NCBI RefSeq assembly: GCF_011065935.2
Contig: NZ_JAAMNH020000001.1
Location: 1,819,001 to 1,883,000 of the forward strand
Origin: Clostridium estertheticum
Lineage (GTDB): Bacteria > Bacillota > Clostridia > Clostridiales > Clostridiaceae
DNA: 64,000 nucleotides
Reading direction: 5' to 3'
Below are positions 51,659 to 61,214 of this stretch, in pieces; positions within the stretch are counted from its first letter, which is position 1, and each line of letters opens with the position of its first letter. The position numbers and the translations under genes are program-made. A model generated the notes under the pieces. It saw only the letters and a list, made by a program, of their open reading frames with translations. It ran no database searches and was not told the origin of the DNA.

Positions 51659-53155
51659 ATGAGTTTAGTTATTAATGAAGAAAGCTATAAGGAAATAGAA
51701 AAAGAGTTACGCAAAGTTAATTATTTTATAGATAGTGAACTAAAACAAAAAGTTAATTTAAGTGAATATTATGGAAAAGAGGGTTATAAAGACGTAAAAA
51801 AATTTGCGAATAATATTAAATTGATAGATAAAATTTCTAGTAGTTTTGAATGTAAATATATAATCGATGTAGGATGTACGAATTTACCATACTTATTAGA
51901 ACTTAAAGATAAATATACGATAATTGGAATAGATCTGAATATTGTAGAAAGGTTAATAGATTATGAGGGCGTATGGTATATTAAATGCGATCTAGATTTT
52001 CTTAATAAAATAAATTTACCTGCGAAATTACTCCAGGCATCAATGATTTTATGCAGTAATGCTTTAGAAAAAGTAAAAAATAAAGGATGTCTATTAAGTA
52101 ACATTAAAGATTTTATGGAGAATTCAAAAATTGGGTTAATAAGTACTTTGGATAGATCAATTAGTAATTCTGATGAAGCCATATGGACAATAGATGAATT
52201 AAAAAAAACTTTAAAGTATTATGATTTCAATTTGCATTTTATTGGACTTAGTAATAAGAATAAAGAGGAATTAAGAGAAAATATATTATGTATTATTGGT
52301 AAAAATAATGACAATATAATAGATGAAAATATAAAAAAATTTAGGGTAGTGGCAATTATGTCAGTTATTAATGAAGAAGATATAATATATGATTCAGTTT
52401 CTAAATTAAAAGAAAATGGAATTGATGTCTATATTATGGACAACTGGTCGACGGATTCAACTTTTGCAATAATACAAAATTTGTATAAAGAAAATAAAAT
52501 TATTGGTTTTGAGAGGTTTCCTAAAGAAGGACCTACAAAATATTATGAATGGATGGAAATATTAAAAAGGAAGGAGCAATTATCTAAAGAGCTTGATGCG
52601 GATTGGTTTATGCATACTGACGCAGATGAAATTAAAAAGGGTCCCTGGGAAGGTTTGAATTTAAAAGAATCTATATACTTGGTAGATAAAATGGGGTTTA
52701 ATGCAATTGACTGTAATATTATTGATTTTTGTCCAGTCGATAATGGATTTGCTAGAGGAGATTTTGAAAAATACTTTAAATATACTACAATTGTTCAAAA
52801 ACTCACAAGGATAGACACCTGGAAGAAAGTAAATGTTGCATTTGATCTTGCAAATTCAGGTGGGCATGAAATAATATTCTATGGTCGGAAAATATTTCCT
52901 TTTAAATTTTTGCTAAAGCATTATTCTTATAGGTCACAAGCACATGGTTTAAAAAAAGTATTGATGGAAAGGAAAGCAAGATATAGTCCCAAAGAATTAG
53001 CGAGGGGGTGGCATGTTCACAATAATTATATGAATTCTAAAACGAATTTTTTAATGAATCCTGAAGAATGTATTCTATATGTTGAGAAAAGTTTTATGGA
53101 GTATTTCTTACTTGCAAGGCTATTTAGATGCGAAGTATTTGATGATAGGGATTGA
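51659..53155 (+). CDS. Methyltransferase-like domain fused to glycosyltransferase
   Basis: A 498-residue bifunctional-looking protein. Residues about 45-200 are a Rossmann methyltransferase-like fold (IIDVGCTNLPYLLEL, IIGIDLNIVERL); the SAM loop GCTN is altered from GCGxG, so activity is uncertain. From about 230 a GT2-like domain follows: VVAIMSVINEEDIIYDSVSKL, VYIMDNWSTDST and DWFMHTDADEI (DAD metal site). A His-rich C-terminal segment ends the protein. GGGGGAGG precedes the ATG. Confidence 0.7.
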   Translation: MSLVINEESYKEIEKELRKVNYFIDSELKQKVNLSEYYGKEGYKDVKKFANNIKLIDKISSSFECKYIIDVGCTNLPYLLELKDKYTIIGIDLNIVERLIDYEGVWYIKCDLDFLNKINLPAKLLQASMILCSNALEKVKNKGCLLSNIKDFMENSKIGLISTLDRSISNSDEAIWTIDELKKTLKYYDFNLHFIGLSNKNKEELRENILCIIGKNNDNIIDENIKKFRVVAIMSVINEEDIIYDSVSKLKENGIDVYIMDNWSTDSTFAIIQNLYKENKIIGFERFPKEGPTKYYEWMEILKRKEQLSKELDADWFMHTDADEIKKGPWEGLNLKESIYLVDKMGFNAIDCNIIDFCPVDNGFARGDFEKYFKYTTIVQKLTRIDTWKKVNVAFDLANSGGHEIIFYGRKIFPFKFLLKHYSYRSQAHGLKKVLMERKARYSPKELARGWHVHNNYMNSKTNFLMNPEECILYVEKSFMEYFLLARLFRCEVFDDRD

Positions 53156-53251
53156 ATTGGTTATTTAGACTTTCCTAAATATAAAGAGGTTGCCTATGAT
53201 TTTTTCAGGTAATACATCCATTAAGAATAATATTTAGGTTGGAGGAATAGT

Positions 53252-54352
53252 ATGATTACAAGTATAGTAATTTTAACACATAATAAACTTAAATATACAA
53301 AACTTTGTATTGAGAGCATAAGAGAATATACCGATAAAAATAATTATGAAATTATTGTAGTAGATAACCATTCTACTGATGGGACCGTTAATTGGTTAAA
53401 TAATCAGCGAGACATAAAATCAATATTTAATGAAGAAGGTCTTGGTTTTCCCAAAGGCTGTAATCAGGGAATAAATATTGCAGAGGGAGATAATATTCTA
53501 CTTTTAAATAATGATGTGGTGGTTACTCCAAATTGGCTTATGAATTTAAATAAGTGCTTATATAGTTCTGAAGATATAGGAGCAGTTGGAGCAGTTGCTA
53601 ATAGGTGCCCTTATTATCAACAAATAAGTATAAAATATAATAATGTGGAAGAAATGGTGTATTTTGCAGAAAAATATAATATTTCTGATAAAAATAAATG
53701 GGTGGAACGGTTAAAGTTAATTGGCTTTTGTATATCTATCAAAAGAGAAGTGATAGAAAAAGTTGGGCTGTTGGATGAAAGATTTACTCCAGGAAATTTT
53801 GAGGATGATGATTATTCTTTAAGAATAAGAAAAGCTGGATATAGATTAATGCTTTGCAAAGATACCTTTATACATCATTATGGTAGCGTTACCTTTGGTG
53901 AAAATCCCTATGAGTATTCTAAAATTTTAAAAATCAATCAAAAGAAGTTTGAAGAAAAGTGGGGATTTAATTGGGAAAATTATATAAGTTATGAAATAAT
54001 TAAATTAATTGATAAACCTAAGTCACAAGAGTTTAACGTATTAGAAATTGGCTGTGGCTGTGGTGCTAACCTACTTGAAATAAAAAATATTTTTAAAAAT
54101 GCTAATGTATATGGTATAGAATCAAATAAAAATGCTGGGGAAATAGCGAGAGACTTTGCAAAAGTTATAATTGGAAATATTGTAAATTGTGAATTAAGTT
54201 ATCAAGACAAATTTTTTGATTATATGATTTTTTCAAGTGCAGATATGAATTTAAACGACTCTCCAGAAATTTTAAAATTTGTAAGAAGTCATCTGAAAGG
54301 GGGTGGCCAAATATTAATAAATAATTTTAATACTAAGCTTACCCGATTATAG
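53252..54352 (+). CDS. GT2 glycosyltransferase fused to SAM methyltransferase domain
   Basis: A 366-residue protein. Residues 1-240 are a rhamnosyltransferase-like GT2 (TSIVILTHNKLKYTKLCIES, IIVVDNHSTDGTVNWL, LLLNNDVVVTPNW, NFEDDDYSLRIRKAGYRL). Residues 265-366 are a short methyltransferase domain (VLEIGCGCGANLLEIKNIF, VYGIESNKNAGEIA), probably truncated at the C terminus compared with full methyltransferases. The domain order is the reverse of the preceding gene. GTTGGAGGAA precedes the ATG. Confidence 0.75.
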   Translation: MITSIVILTHNKLKYTKLCIESIREYTDKNNYEIIVVDNHSTDGTVNWLNNQRDIKSIFNEEGLGFPKGCNQGINIAEGDNILLLNNDVVVTPNWLMNLNKCLYSSEDIGAVGAVANRCPYYQQISIKYNNVEEMVYFAEKYNISDKNKWVERLKLIGFCISIKREVIEKVGLLDERFTPGNFEDDDYSLRIRKAGYRLMLCKDTFIHHYGSVTFGENPYEYSKILKINQKKFEEKWGFNWENYISYEIIKLIDKPKSQEFNVLEIGCGCGANLLEIKNIFKNANVYGIESNKNAGEIARDFAKVIIGNIVNCELSYQDKFFDYMIFSSADMNLNDSPEILKFVRSHLKGGGQILINNFNTKLTRL

Positions 54353-54408
54353 AATTTAATCATTATTACTTATGATTATAAGAAAAAATTATTACGATTA
54401 ATATATTT

Positions 54409-54438
54409 TAAAAAGACCTCTATAAAGGGGTCTTTTAT
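54409..54438 (+). terminator. Terminator after the GT2-methyltransferase gene
   Basis: AAAAGACCTC pairs with GGGGTCTTTT (one G-T pair), then ATTAT. The same arm sequence is used at 59347-59376. Confidence 0.78.
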
Positions 54439-54495
54439 TATACAAAAAATACCTGTAGGATCAACACTTTTGTTGATGTCCTAGGCTATAGGTAC

Positions 54496-54620
54496 AAGTT
54501 TAACTATTCATGCATATAATAAAGAAAGTATGATTGAATGTGCTATATAAGTTGTATAAAACAAGATATGAACCTAGAATAAGCAGTTCTTAACGCAGAT
54601 AATGCATCAACAGATATAAT
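54496..54620 (+). pseudogene. N-terminal remnant of a GT2 glycosyltransferase
   Basis: Across two frames the sequence reads TIHAYNKESMIECAI, then KQDMNLE, stop, AVLNADNASTDII: the worn N terminus of a GT2 domain (AYNKESMIE...; DNASTD). Nothing of the remaining enzyme is left before the rfbF start. Confidence 0.6.
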
Positions 54621-54650
54621 TTAATTTAAATCAAAATTGGAGGAGTAACA

Positions 54651-55427
54651 TTGAAAGTTGTAATTTTAGCAGGTGGTTTTGGCACTAGAATAAGTGAAGA
54701 GAGTCATTTGATACCAAAGCCAATGATAGAAATCGGCGAAAAACCAATTCTTTGGCATATAATGAAATACTATGCATCCTTTGGTTATAACGACTTTATT
54801 ATATGCTGTGGGTACAAGCAGTATATAATCAAAGAGTTTTTTGCGGGTTACTATCTGCATATGTCAGATGTTACATTTGACTTTGCAGCAGAAAACAAGT
54901 TGACTATACACAATAATAATACAGAACCGTGGAAGGTTACATTAGTTGATACAGGTTTAAATACAATGACAGGTGGACGTATAAAGAGAGTTAAAGAGTA
55001 TATCGGAAACGAGACATTTATGCTTACGTATGGTGACGGTGTTGCCGATGTAAATATTAAAGAGCTTGTTGATTTTCATAGATCACACGGCAAGATAGCT
55101 ACAATTACAGCCATACAGCCTGGAGGACGTTTCGGAATGCTTGATATTGACGACAATGAAGGAATTAACAGTTTCAAGGAAAAATCTAAAGAGGATGGTG
55201 GCTGGATTAATGCTGGATATATGGTGTTAAATCCGGAGATCATTGACTATATCGATGGGGATTCTGTTATTTTTGAAAAAGAACCGTTAGAAACAATTGC
55301 TTTAGAAGGGCAACTTAAGGCTTTCTTCCATCATGGTTTCTGGCAGTGTATGGACACAATGAGAGATAAGGAATTACTCGAAAAACTATGGGACAATAAA
55401 CAGGCATCGTGGAAGGTGTGGGAATAA
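54651..55427 (+). CDS. rfbF: Glucose-1-phosphate cytidylyltransferase
   Basis: A 258-residue nucleotidyltransferase. VVILAGGFGTRISEESHLIPKPMIEIG is the nucleotide-binding start; GRIKRVKEYIGNETFMLTYGDGVADV and the rest match RfbF/AscA, which makes CDP-glucose. It is first in a tight five-gene operon. The start is TTG 54651 behind TTGGAGGAG. Codons in this operon look less AT-biased than its neighbours, which suggests transfer as a unit. Confidence 0.92.
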   Translation: MKVVILAGGFGTRISEESHLIPKPMIEIGEKPILWHIMKYYASFGYNDFIICCGYKQYIIKEFFAGYYLHMSDVTFDFAAENKLTIHNNNTEPWKVTLVDTGLNTMTGGRIKRVKEYIGNETFMLTYGDGVADVNIKELVDFHRSHGKIATITAIQPGGRFGMLDIDDNEGINSFKEKSKEDGGWINAGYMVLNPEIIDYIDGDSVIFEKEPLETIALEGQLKAFFHHGFWQCMDTMRDKELLEKLWDNKQASWKVWE

Positions 55428-56495
55428 ATGATGATGGATTTTTTTAAAGATAAAAAAATATTTATAACCGGCCATACAGGATTTAAGGGTGCATGGCTTT
55501 GCAAAATGCTTATTAATGCTGGAGCTAAGGTGACAGGGTATTCACTTAATCCACCTACAACTCCCAGTTTATTTGAGATAAGCAAAATTGAAAAACAGAT
55601 GCACTCGGTCATTGGTGATATTAGGGACTTGGAGAATTTGGAGAAGGCTTTTAATGCTGCTCAGCCTGAGATAGTATTGCATCTGGCAGCACAAACTCTA
55701 GTTAGAGATTCATATACTGATCCTCACTACACATTTGAAACAAATGTGATGGGTACAGTAAATATTTTAGAATGTGTTCGTAATAACAACTATGTTAAGT
55801 CTATGATTAATATTACAACAGATAAAGTCTATCAAAATAATGAGTGGGTTTGGGGTTACAGAGAAAGTGACCCACTGGACGGCTATGACCCATATTCAAA
55901 CAGCAAGTCTTGTTCTGAGATTGTAACACATAGTTATAAAAAATCGTTTTTCTTAGGTGGAAACGTTGCAGTTTCAACTGCAAGAGCAGGAAATGTTCTC
56001 GGTGGTGGTGACTTTGCGAGAGACAGAATTATACCTGATTGTATTAGAGCCGTTGAGAATGAAGATGACATAATCGTTCGTAACCCTCACTCCACAAGAC
56101 CATACCAGCACGTGTTGGAACCTCTCTATGTATATTTAATGATTGTACAGAAGCAATATGAGGATATCAAGTATGCTGACTATTACAATGTAGGTCCAGA
56201 TGAAAGCGATTGTATTACCACTGGAAGATTGGTTGATATATTTTGCAGTAAATGGGAAGTAGCAACAGGGAAGAAACAGGCATGGATAAACAAATATGAT
56301 GGAGGGCCTCATGAAGCAAATTTTCTGAAATTAGATTGTTCTAAACTAAAATCAGTTTTTGGTTGGAAGCCAAAATGGGACGTTGAAACAACAATCGAAA
56401 AAACTGTTGAATGGGCAAAAGTCTACTTTGATGGTGGTAATATTGCTTTTATTATGGATAAGCAGATTGATGAATTTTTAGGAGGTACTAAATAA
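55428..56495 (+). CDS. rfbG: CDP-glucose 4,6-dehydratase
   Basis: A 355-residue extended SDR enzyme. ITGHTGFKGAWLCKML is the NAD loop, TTDKVYQNNEWVWGYRESDPLDGYDPYSNSK holds the catalytic Thr and Tyr-x3-Lys-type motif, and GNVLGGGDFARDRIIPD is typical of RfbG/AscB. It produces CDP-4-keto-6-deoxyglucose. Three ATG codons in a row follow the rfbF stop directly; any could be used. Confidence 0.92.
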   Translation: MMMDFFKDKKIFITGHTGFKGAWLCKMLINAGAKVTGYSLNPPTTPSLFEISKIEKQMHSVIGDIRDLENLEKAFNAAQPEIVLHLAAQTLVRDSYTDPHYTFETNVMGTVNILECVRNNNYVKSMINITTDKVYQNNEWVWGYRESDPLDGYDPYSNSKSCSEIVTHSYKKSFFLGGNVAVSTARAGNVLGGGDFARDRIIPDCIRAVENEDDIIVRNPHSTRPYQHVLEPLYVYLMIVQKQYEDIKYADYYNVGPDESDCITTGRLVDIFCSKWEVATGKKQAWINKYDGGPHEANFLKLDCSKLKSVFGWKPKWDVETTIEKTVEWAKVYFDGGNIAFIMDKQIDEFLGGTK

Positions 56496-57830
56496 ATGTT
56501 TGAAAATAAAACAGAAAAAGAAGCGAGAAAGCAAATCCTTGACGTGGTATCCGAATATTGCGACATCTATCATAATAAAAAAAAGTATAATGAAGGAGAT
56601 CGGATTTCTTATGCTTCACGTTTTTACGGTCATGAAGAAATGGTCAATTTAGTCGATAGCTCCTTAGAATTCTGGCTGACATCCGGAAGATATACTGATC
56701 AATTTGAAAAAGAGTTTGCCAGTTATTTAGGAATCAAATATTGCTCCCTTGTTAACTCCGGTTCGTCTGCTAATTTAATTGCCTTTATGGCGCTCACATC
56801 GACCTTGCTTGGTAACAGGCAGGTAAAAAGAGGGGATGAGATTATCACTGTGGCGGCAGGATTCCCAACTACAGTAACACCTATAATCCAATATGGAGCT
56901 GTCCCAGTATTTGTTGATTTAACAATACCTCAATACAACATAGATGTAACGCAACTTGAAGCCTCAATTTCTAAAAAAACGAAAGCAGTAATGCTTGCCC
57001 ACACTCTTGGTAATCCATTTGATTTGAAAACAGTAAAAGATTTTTGTAATAAAAATAATCTCTGGCTGATTGAGGATAACTGTGATGCTCTTGGTACGAT
57101 ATACACGATAGATGGCGAAGAAAAGTTCACAGGAACTATTGGTGATATTGGAACTTCAAGCTTCTATCCTCCACATCACATGACCATGGGCGAAGGCGGT
57201 GCTATTTATACAGATAACCTACTTCTTAATAAAATTATTCGTTCTCTTAGAGATTGGGGAAGAGATTGTATATGTCCATCAGGTGTGGATAATCTTTGTG
57301 GACATAGAGCTGACAGGCAGTATGGTGAATTGCCATTTGGGTATGATCATAAATATGTATATTCTCATTTTGGTTATAATTTGAAAGCTACTGATATGCA
57401 AGCTGCAATTGGCTGTGCTCAGTTAGTAAAGTTTCCTTCATTTGTAGAAAAGCGTAGATACAACTTTGATAGATTGAAAGCTGCATTAGAAGATGTATCT
57501 GACAAATTGATGCTACCTATGCCTTGTGAAAATTCAAAGCCAAGTTGGTTTGGTTTTCTTATCACATGCAAAGAAGGAGTTGATAAGAATAAGGTTGTCC
57601 GATATGTGGAGAGTAAGGGAGTACAGAGTAGAATGCTTTTTGCAGGTAATCTGATAAAGCAACCTTGTTTTAATGAAATGAGAAAGATAGGTAAAGGCTA
57701 TCGTGTAGTTGGAAATTTAGCAGTTACAGATAGAATCATGAATGATACTTTCTGGGTTGGTGTATATCCGGGGATGACTGATGAGATGATTGATTATATG
57801 GCTAAAACAATTAAGGAAGCAGTGATGTAG
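56496..57830 (+). CDS. rfbH: CDP-4-keto-6-deoxyglucose-3-dehydrase (E1)
   Basis: A 444-residue aminotransferase-fold enzyme. The usual PLP lysine is replaced by His in PPHHMTMGEGG, the mark of the E1 dehydrase, and cysteines in RDCICPSGVDNLCG with upstream partners supply the [2Fe-2S] site. It removes the C3 hydroxyl in the 3,6-dideoxyhexose route. The reductase that normally feeds it electrons (E3, AscD/RfbI) is not in the window, so another ferredoxin system must serve. Confidence 0.92.
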   Translation: MFENKTEKEARKQILDVVSEYCDIYHNKKKYNEGDRISYASRFYGHEEMVNLVDSSLEFWLTSGRYTDQFEKEFASYLGIKYCSLVNSGSSANLIAFMALTSTLLGNRQVKRGDEIITVAAGFPTTVTPIIQYGAVPVFVDLTIPQYNIDVTQLEASISKKTKAVMLAHTLGNPFDLKTVKDFCNKNNLWLIEDNCDALGTIYTIDGEEKFTGTIGDIGTSSFYPPHHMTMGEGGAIYTDNLLLNKIIRSLRDWGRDCICPSGVDNLCGHRADRQYGELPFGYDHKYVYSHFGYNLKATDMQAAIGCAQLVKFPSFVEKRRYNFDRLKAALEDVSDKLMLPMPCENSKPSWFGFLITCKEGVDKNKVVRYVESKGVQSRMLFAGNLIKQPCFNEMRKIGKGYRVVGNLAVTDRIMNDTFWVGVYPGMTDEMIDYMAKTIKEAVM

Positions 57831-58751
57831 ATGAAGAAGGCTATTGTGACCGGAGCATCTGGCTTTGTAGGTGGCTGGTTGGTAAAAGAACTAGTTTCAA
57901 GGGGGGTAAAAGTAATAGCAGTTGTACGAAGTGAAGAATCTAACATGACGGTATTACGACAATATGACAATGTCAGCATTGTTGTATGCCCAATTGAGAA
58001 GATTACTACTCTTCCATTGCTAATTCTAGACGATGATATTGATGTGTTTTATCATTTTGCTTGGGCAGGTACATCCGGTGTGGATAGAGCTGATATAAAG
58101 TTACAGCTTAGCAACGTAAAAGCTACTTGCGATGCTGTAAAAGTTGCATCTGAAATTGGATGTATAAAATTTGTGAATGCTGGAAGTATCATGGAATATG
58201 AAGCTGTACAGTATATTCCGGCAGATGGCACAGAACCGGTGCTTAGTAATATATACAGTACAGCAAAACAGACAGCAGATTTCATGGCAAAAACTCTTGC
58301 AGTTAGTTTAAAATTGTCATATGTGAATGCTATCATATCGAATATATTTGGTACAGGTGAAAAATCAGAAAGATTTATCAACACTGCGATAAGAAATTTT
58401 TTGAATAAGGGAAAAACCACATTTACACATGGTGAGCAGTTGTATGATTTTATTTACGCATCTGATGCAGCGAGGGCATTTTATCTAGTGGGTCAAAGTG
58501 GAAAGTCGTATACAAGTTATTATATCGGAAATCCAAAACCTTATCCTTTGAAAGATTTTATTACAAGAATGAAAAATATAGTTGATGAAAATATTGAACT
58601 AAATTTTGGTGAAATACCCTATCAAGGAGCATTATTAAAATATACTGAATTTGATACAACCAAATTACACAACGAATTTGGGTTTGAAACAGAAGTAACG
58701 TTTGAACAGGGGATTGAAAAAACTGTACAATGGATTCAAAATAATAATTGA
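57831..58751 (+). CDS. NAD(P)-dependent CDP-dideoxyhexose reductase/epimerase (SDR)
   Basis: A 306-residue extended SDR protein. VTGASGFVGGWLVKELVSRG binds NAD(P); NAGSIMEYE and IYSTAKQTADF give the Ser and Tyr-x3-Lys catalytic set. Placed after rfbH and before a 3,5-epimerase-like gene, it fits the C4 ketoreductase (AscF/RfbJ-like) that finishes the CDP-3,6-dideoxyhexose. Stop and start abut the neighbours. The product stereochemistry cannot be fixed from sequence. Confidence 0.82.
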   Translation: MKKAIVTGASGFVGGWLVKELVSRGVKVIAVVRSEESNMTVLRQYDNVSIVVCPIEKITTLPLLILDDDIDVFYHFAWAGTSGVDRADIKLQLSNVKATCDAVKVASEIGCIKFVNAGSIMEYEAVQYIPADGTEPVLSNIYSTAKQTADFMAKTLAVSLKLSYVNAIISNIFGTGEKSERFINTAIRNFLNKGKTTFTHGEQLYDFIYASDAARAFYLVGQSGKSYTSYYIGNPKPYPLKDFITRMKNIVDENIELNFGEIPYQGALLKYTEFDTTKLHNEFGFETEVTFEQGIEKTVQWIQNNN

Positions 58752-58780
58752 ATTCTTAGGTGAGTAAAGGAGGAATACTG

Positions 58781-59347
58781 ATGGGTGAATTTTCAATAGA
58801 AAAGACAAGTATGAAAGGAGTATTTCTTATTGATTCTTTTTCAACAGAAGATAGCAGAGGATATTTTGTTAAAGACTTTGAAAAAGAGATATTTGCCAAA
58901 AATGGTTTGGATATTGATTTGTATGAAAGTTTCGAATCTTTTTCATGGGAAAATGTTATTAGGGGCCTTCATTTTCAAACACATGAACCACAAGCAAAAC
59001 TTGTACGTGCAATAACTGGAGAGATATTAGATGTAATTGTTGATTTAAGAGCTGGCTCAGAGACTTTTGGGAAATGGGAGAAGTTTTATTTAACAGAACG
59101 TAAAAGGAAGAGCCTTTTTATTACAAAAGGATTCGCACACGGTTTCTGTGTACTTTCTAAAACAGCAATTGTCTCATATAAATGTGGTGGAAAATATCAC
59201 AAAGGAACTGACAGTGGCATTGTTTGGAATGATGAAGATTTATCTATTGATTGGGATGTACAAAATCCTATTATTTCCGAGCGAGATAGTGCATTAATGA
59301 CGTTTAAAGACTTTATTAAAAATTTTAATGCGTTACTAAAAGAATAA
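58781..59347 (+). CDS. RmlC-like epimerase (dTDP-4-dehydrorhamnose 3,5-epimerase family; AscE-like role)
   Basis: A 188-residue cupin. FSTEDSRGYFVKDFEKEIF, NVIRGLHFQ (catalytic His), AKLVRAITGEILDVIVDLR and TKGFAHGFCVLS are the RmlC signatures. In a CDP-glucose operon without rmlA, rmlB or rmlD, it more likely acts on the CDP-linked 3,6-dideoxy-4-keto sugar at C5, as AscE does in CDP-ascarylose synthesis. The start is ATG 58781 behind AAGGAGG. Confidence 0.83.
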   Translation: MGEFSIEKTSMKGVFLIDSFSTEDSRGYFVKDFEKEIFAKNGLDIDLYESFESFSWENVIRGLHFQTHEPQAKLVRAITGEILDVIVDLRAGSETFGKWEKFYLTERKRKSLFITKGFAHGFCVLSKTAIVSYKCGGKYHKGTDSGIVWNDEDLSIDWDVQNPIISERDSALMTFKDFIKNFNALLKE

Positions 59348-59376
59348 TAAAAGACCTCGATTAAGAGGTCTTTTAT
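59347..59376. terminator. Terminator of the CDP-sugar operon
   Basis: ATAAAAGACCTC pairs with GAGGTCTTTTAT; the stem begins at the last base of the stop codon. Confidence 0.87.
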
Positions 59377-59429
59377 TATAATATAGACATTTAAACGGTA
59401 GTATACACAGTGGCACACAAAGCATTTGC

Positions 59430-61214
59430 TTAGCACAGTAATATCTCCAAACCTTCTCCATCATAAACTTCAAATTCTTTTATTGATCTCATTATTTCTT
59501 TTTTAGCAAGTTCAATATATCCATAGCTATAATATAGTTTTCCAAGATTGAGTAGTACAAATTTATTATTTATTAAATTTAGTAAGTTTACGGCTATTTC
59601 AAGTTCATTAAACTTATTATTTACGAGTAAAATTTCACAGATTTCTAAAATAATATCAAGGTATTCCTGGTCATTTTCTTCTTCAGATAAAACAGAAGTG
59701 GGCTCTTTTGTAAATAAGGTTAAGACCTGTGAGTAAACTTTATATTGTTTTTTATTATACTTAGATAAATCATCCTCTTTAAAATTACTTAATAAAGCTA
59801 GTGCATTATCATAATTATTAGTTAAGATGCTACTTATAACTTTGTACATGGAAAAATATAAATAACTAGAACTACTTTCTGCTATACTGTTCATTTTAAT
59901 GCATTCATTAAAGTCGCCAGACATTACAAGACAATTAGCTTTAAGCAACATTAGGTCTTCTGGAATAATTCCAGCAAGTTCACATTTTTCTACGTATTCC
60001 AATGCTGTTTTATAAAAGCCTTCGGTGTAAAATAAATTTGCAATAATCATATTGGCTTTGGGATAATCAGAAAAAAACTCTTCTATAATTTTTTTGAAAT
60101 CATCGAAAGGTGTATTCTTATTCTTTAATATATGACCAATAGAATATAGTGGATTAATGAAATCAGGATTTGATTTCATTGCTTCAATATAATAATTATA
60201 TGCAGCATCATAATCCTTGAGTTTTAAATATGCATTACCTAACTCATAATATGCTTTGAAACTTCCAACTCCATATAAACACTTTAATTCAGAAGGTGCT
60301 TCTCCGAGTTCAATGCATTTTTCTAATGACCTTATCTGAAGAGTAGGCACATTCATATCTTTTAAAATAAGAGCTTTTAAAAAATATAAGTCAGTAAACT
60401 TAGGGTAGTGTTCGAGTCCAATATCTATAAATTTAAAAGCTGTATCAAAATCTTTTATATTGTAATTTAAAAATACTATTCTAAATATTAATAAAAAACT
60501 GTATCCATTATATGGTTCAAATTTTTCATAGGACTTATAATAATGTTCTAAAGCAGTTTTGTTTTCATTTAGTGCTGCGTATTCAGTTCCTAAGTTGAAG
60601 TGAGCAAAATAATCATTTGGATCTTTTTTTATTTGATCATTTAAGAGGGTTATATTTCTAGCTCTCTTATCCTTAGAATCTATACTTTTATTCATATAAC
60701 CAAAATGGTGAATTTTTAAGAGTGTATAAATTGCATTATATTTATTTTCAGAATATATTAACTGATTATGAACTTCTCCCTCATAGTGGGTTCCTTGATT
60801 ATTTTTATATAATCTTGGATTTAAATTTACAGTTATTGAATTATCATCAATGGTATTTCCATAATAGTTTAAGGTTTCAAAAAAATAAATTGCATTTTCA
60901 TCCAACTGCCTAGTTAATAAATCTCTAAAATTTTCTTGATCCTCAGGATATAATTCATCATCTCCATCCAAAATCAATATCCAATCTTTAGTAGCATATT
61001 TTAATGATTCATTTCTAGCATCACTAAAGTTATTATTCCACTGAAAATAGTGAATCTTAGCTCCAAAGCTTTTAGCGATATCTATAGTTCTGTCCGTGGA
61101 ACCTGTGTCAACTATAATAATTTCATCAACAATATCCTTGATGCTGCTAAGGCATCTAGGTAAGTAGGTTTCTTCGTTTTTAACAATCATACACAAACTT
61201 ACTTCATTTTTCAT
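59430..61214 (-). CDS. GT2 glycosyltransferase with C-terminal TPR repeats
   Basis: A 594-residue protein. Residues 1-230 are GT2: VSLCMIVKNEETYLPRCLSS, IIIVDTGSTDRTIDIAKSFG, WILILDGDDELYPED (DGDD site), and a family-typical HHFGYM segment. From about 195 to the end, tetratricopeptide-type helix pairs recur (for example AYYELGNAYLKLKDYDAAYNYYIEAM). Such GT2-TPR proteins are common in clostridia and may bind protein acceptors through the TPRs. TTGGAGGAT precedes the ATG. Confidence 0.83.
   Translation of the reverse strand: MKNEVSLCMIVKNEETYLPRCLSSIKDIVDEIIIVDTGSTDRTIDIAKSFGAKIHYFQWNNNFSDARNESLKYATKDWILILDGDDELYPEDQENFRDLLTRQLDENAIYFFETLNYYGNTIDDNSITVNLNPRLYKNNQGTHYEGEVHNQLIYSENKYNAIYTLLKIHHFGYMNKSIDSKDKRARNITLLNDQIKKDPNDYFAHFNLGTEYAALNENKTALEHYYKSYEKFEPYNGYSFLLIFRIVFLNYNIKDFDTAFKFIDIGLEHYPKFTDLYFLKALILKDMNVPTLQIRSLEKCIELGEAPSELKCLYGVGSFKAYYELGNAYLKLKDYDAAYNYYIEAMKSNPDFINPLYSIGHILKNKNTPFDDFKKIIEEFFSDYPKANMIIANLFYTEGFYKTALEYVEKCELAGIIPEDLMLLKANCLVMSGDFNECIKMNSIAESSSSYLYFSMYKVISSILTNNYDNALALLSNFKEDDLSKYNKKQYKVYSQVLTLFTKEPTSVLSEEENDQEYLDIILEICEILLVNNKFNELEIAVNLLNLINNKFVLLNLGKLYYSYGYIELAKKEIMRSIKEFEVYDGEGLEILLC

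Noticed and set aside
54440..54490. Hairpin TACCT...AGGTA as a second IS200-type end
   Set aside because: No matching partner end, no transposase fragment and imperfect pairing; left unassigned.
57199..57384. Small frame inside rfbH
   Set aside because: Out-of-frame shadow of a well-supported enzyme gene.
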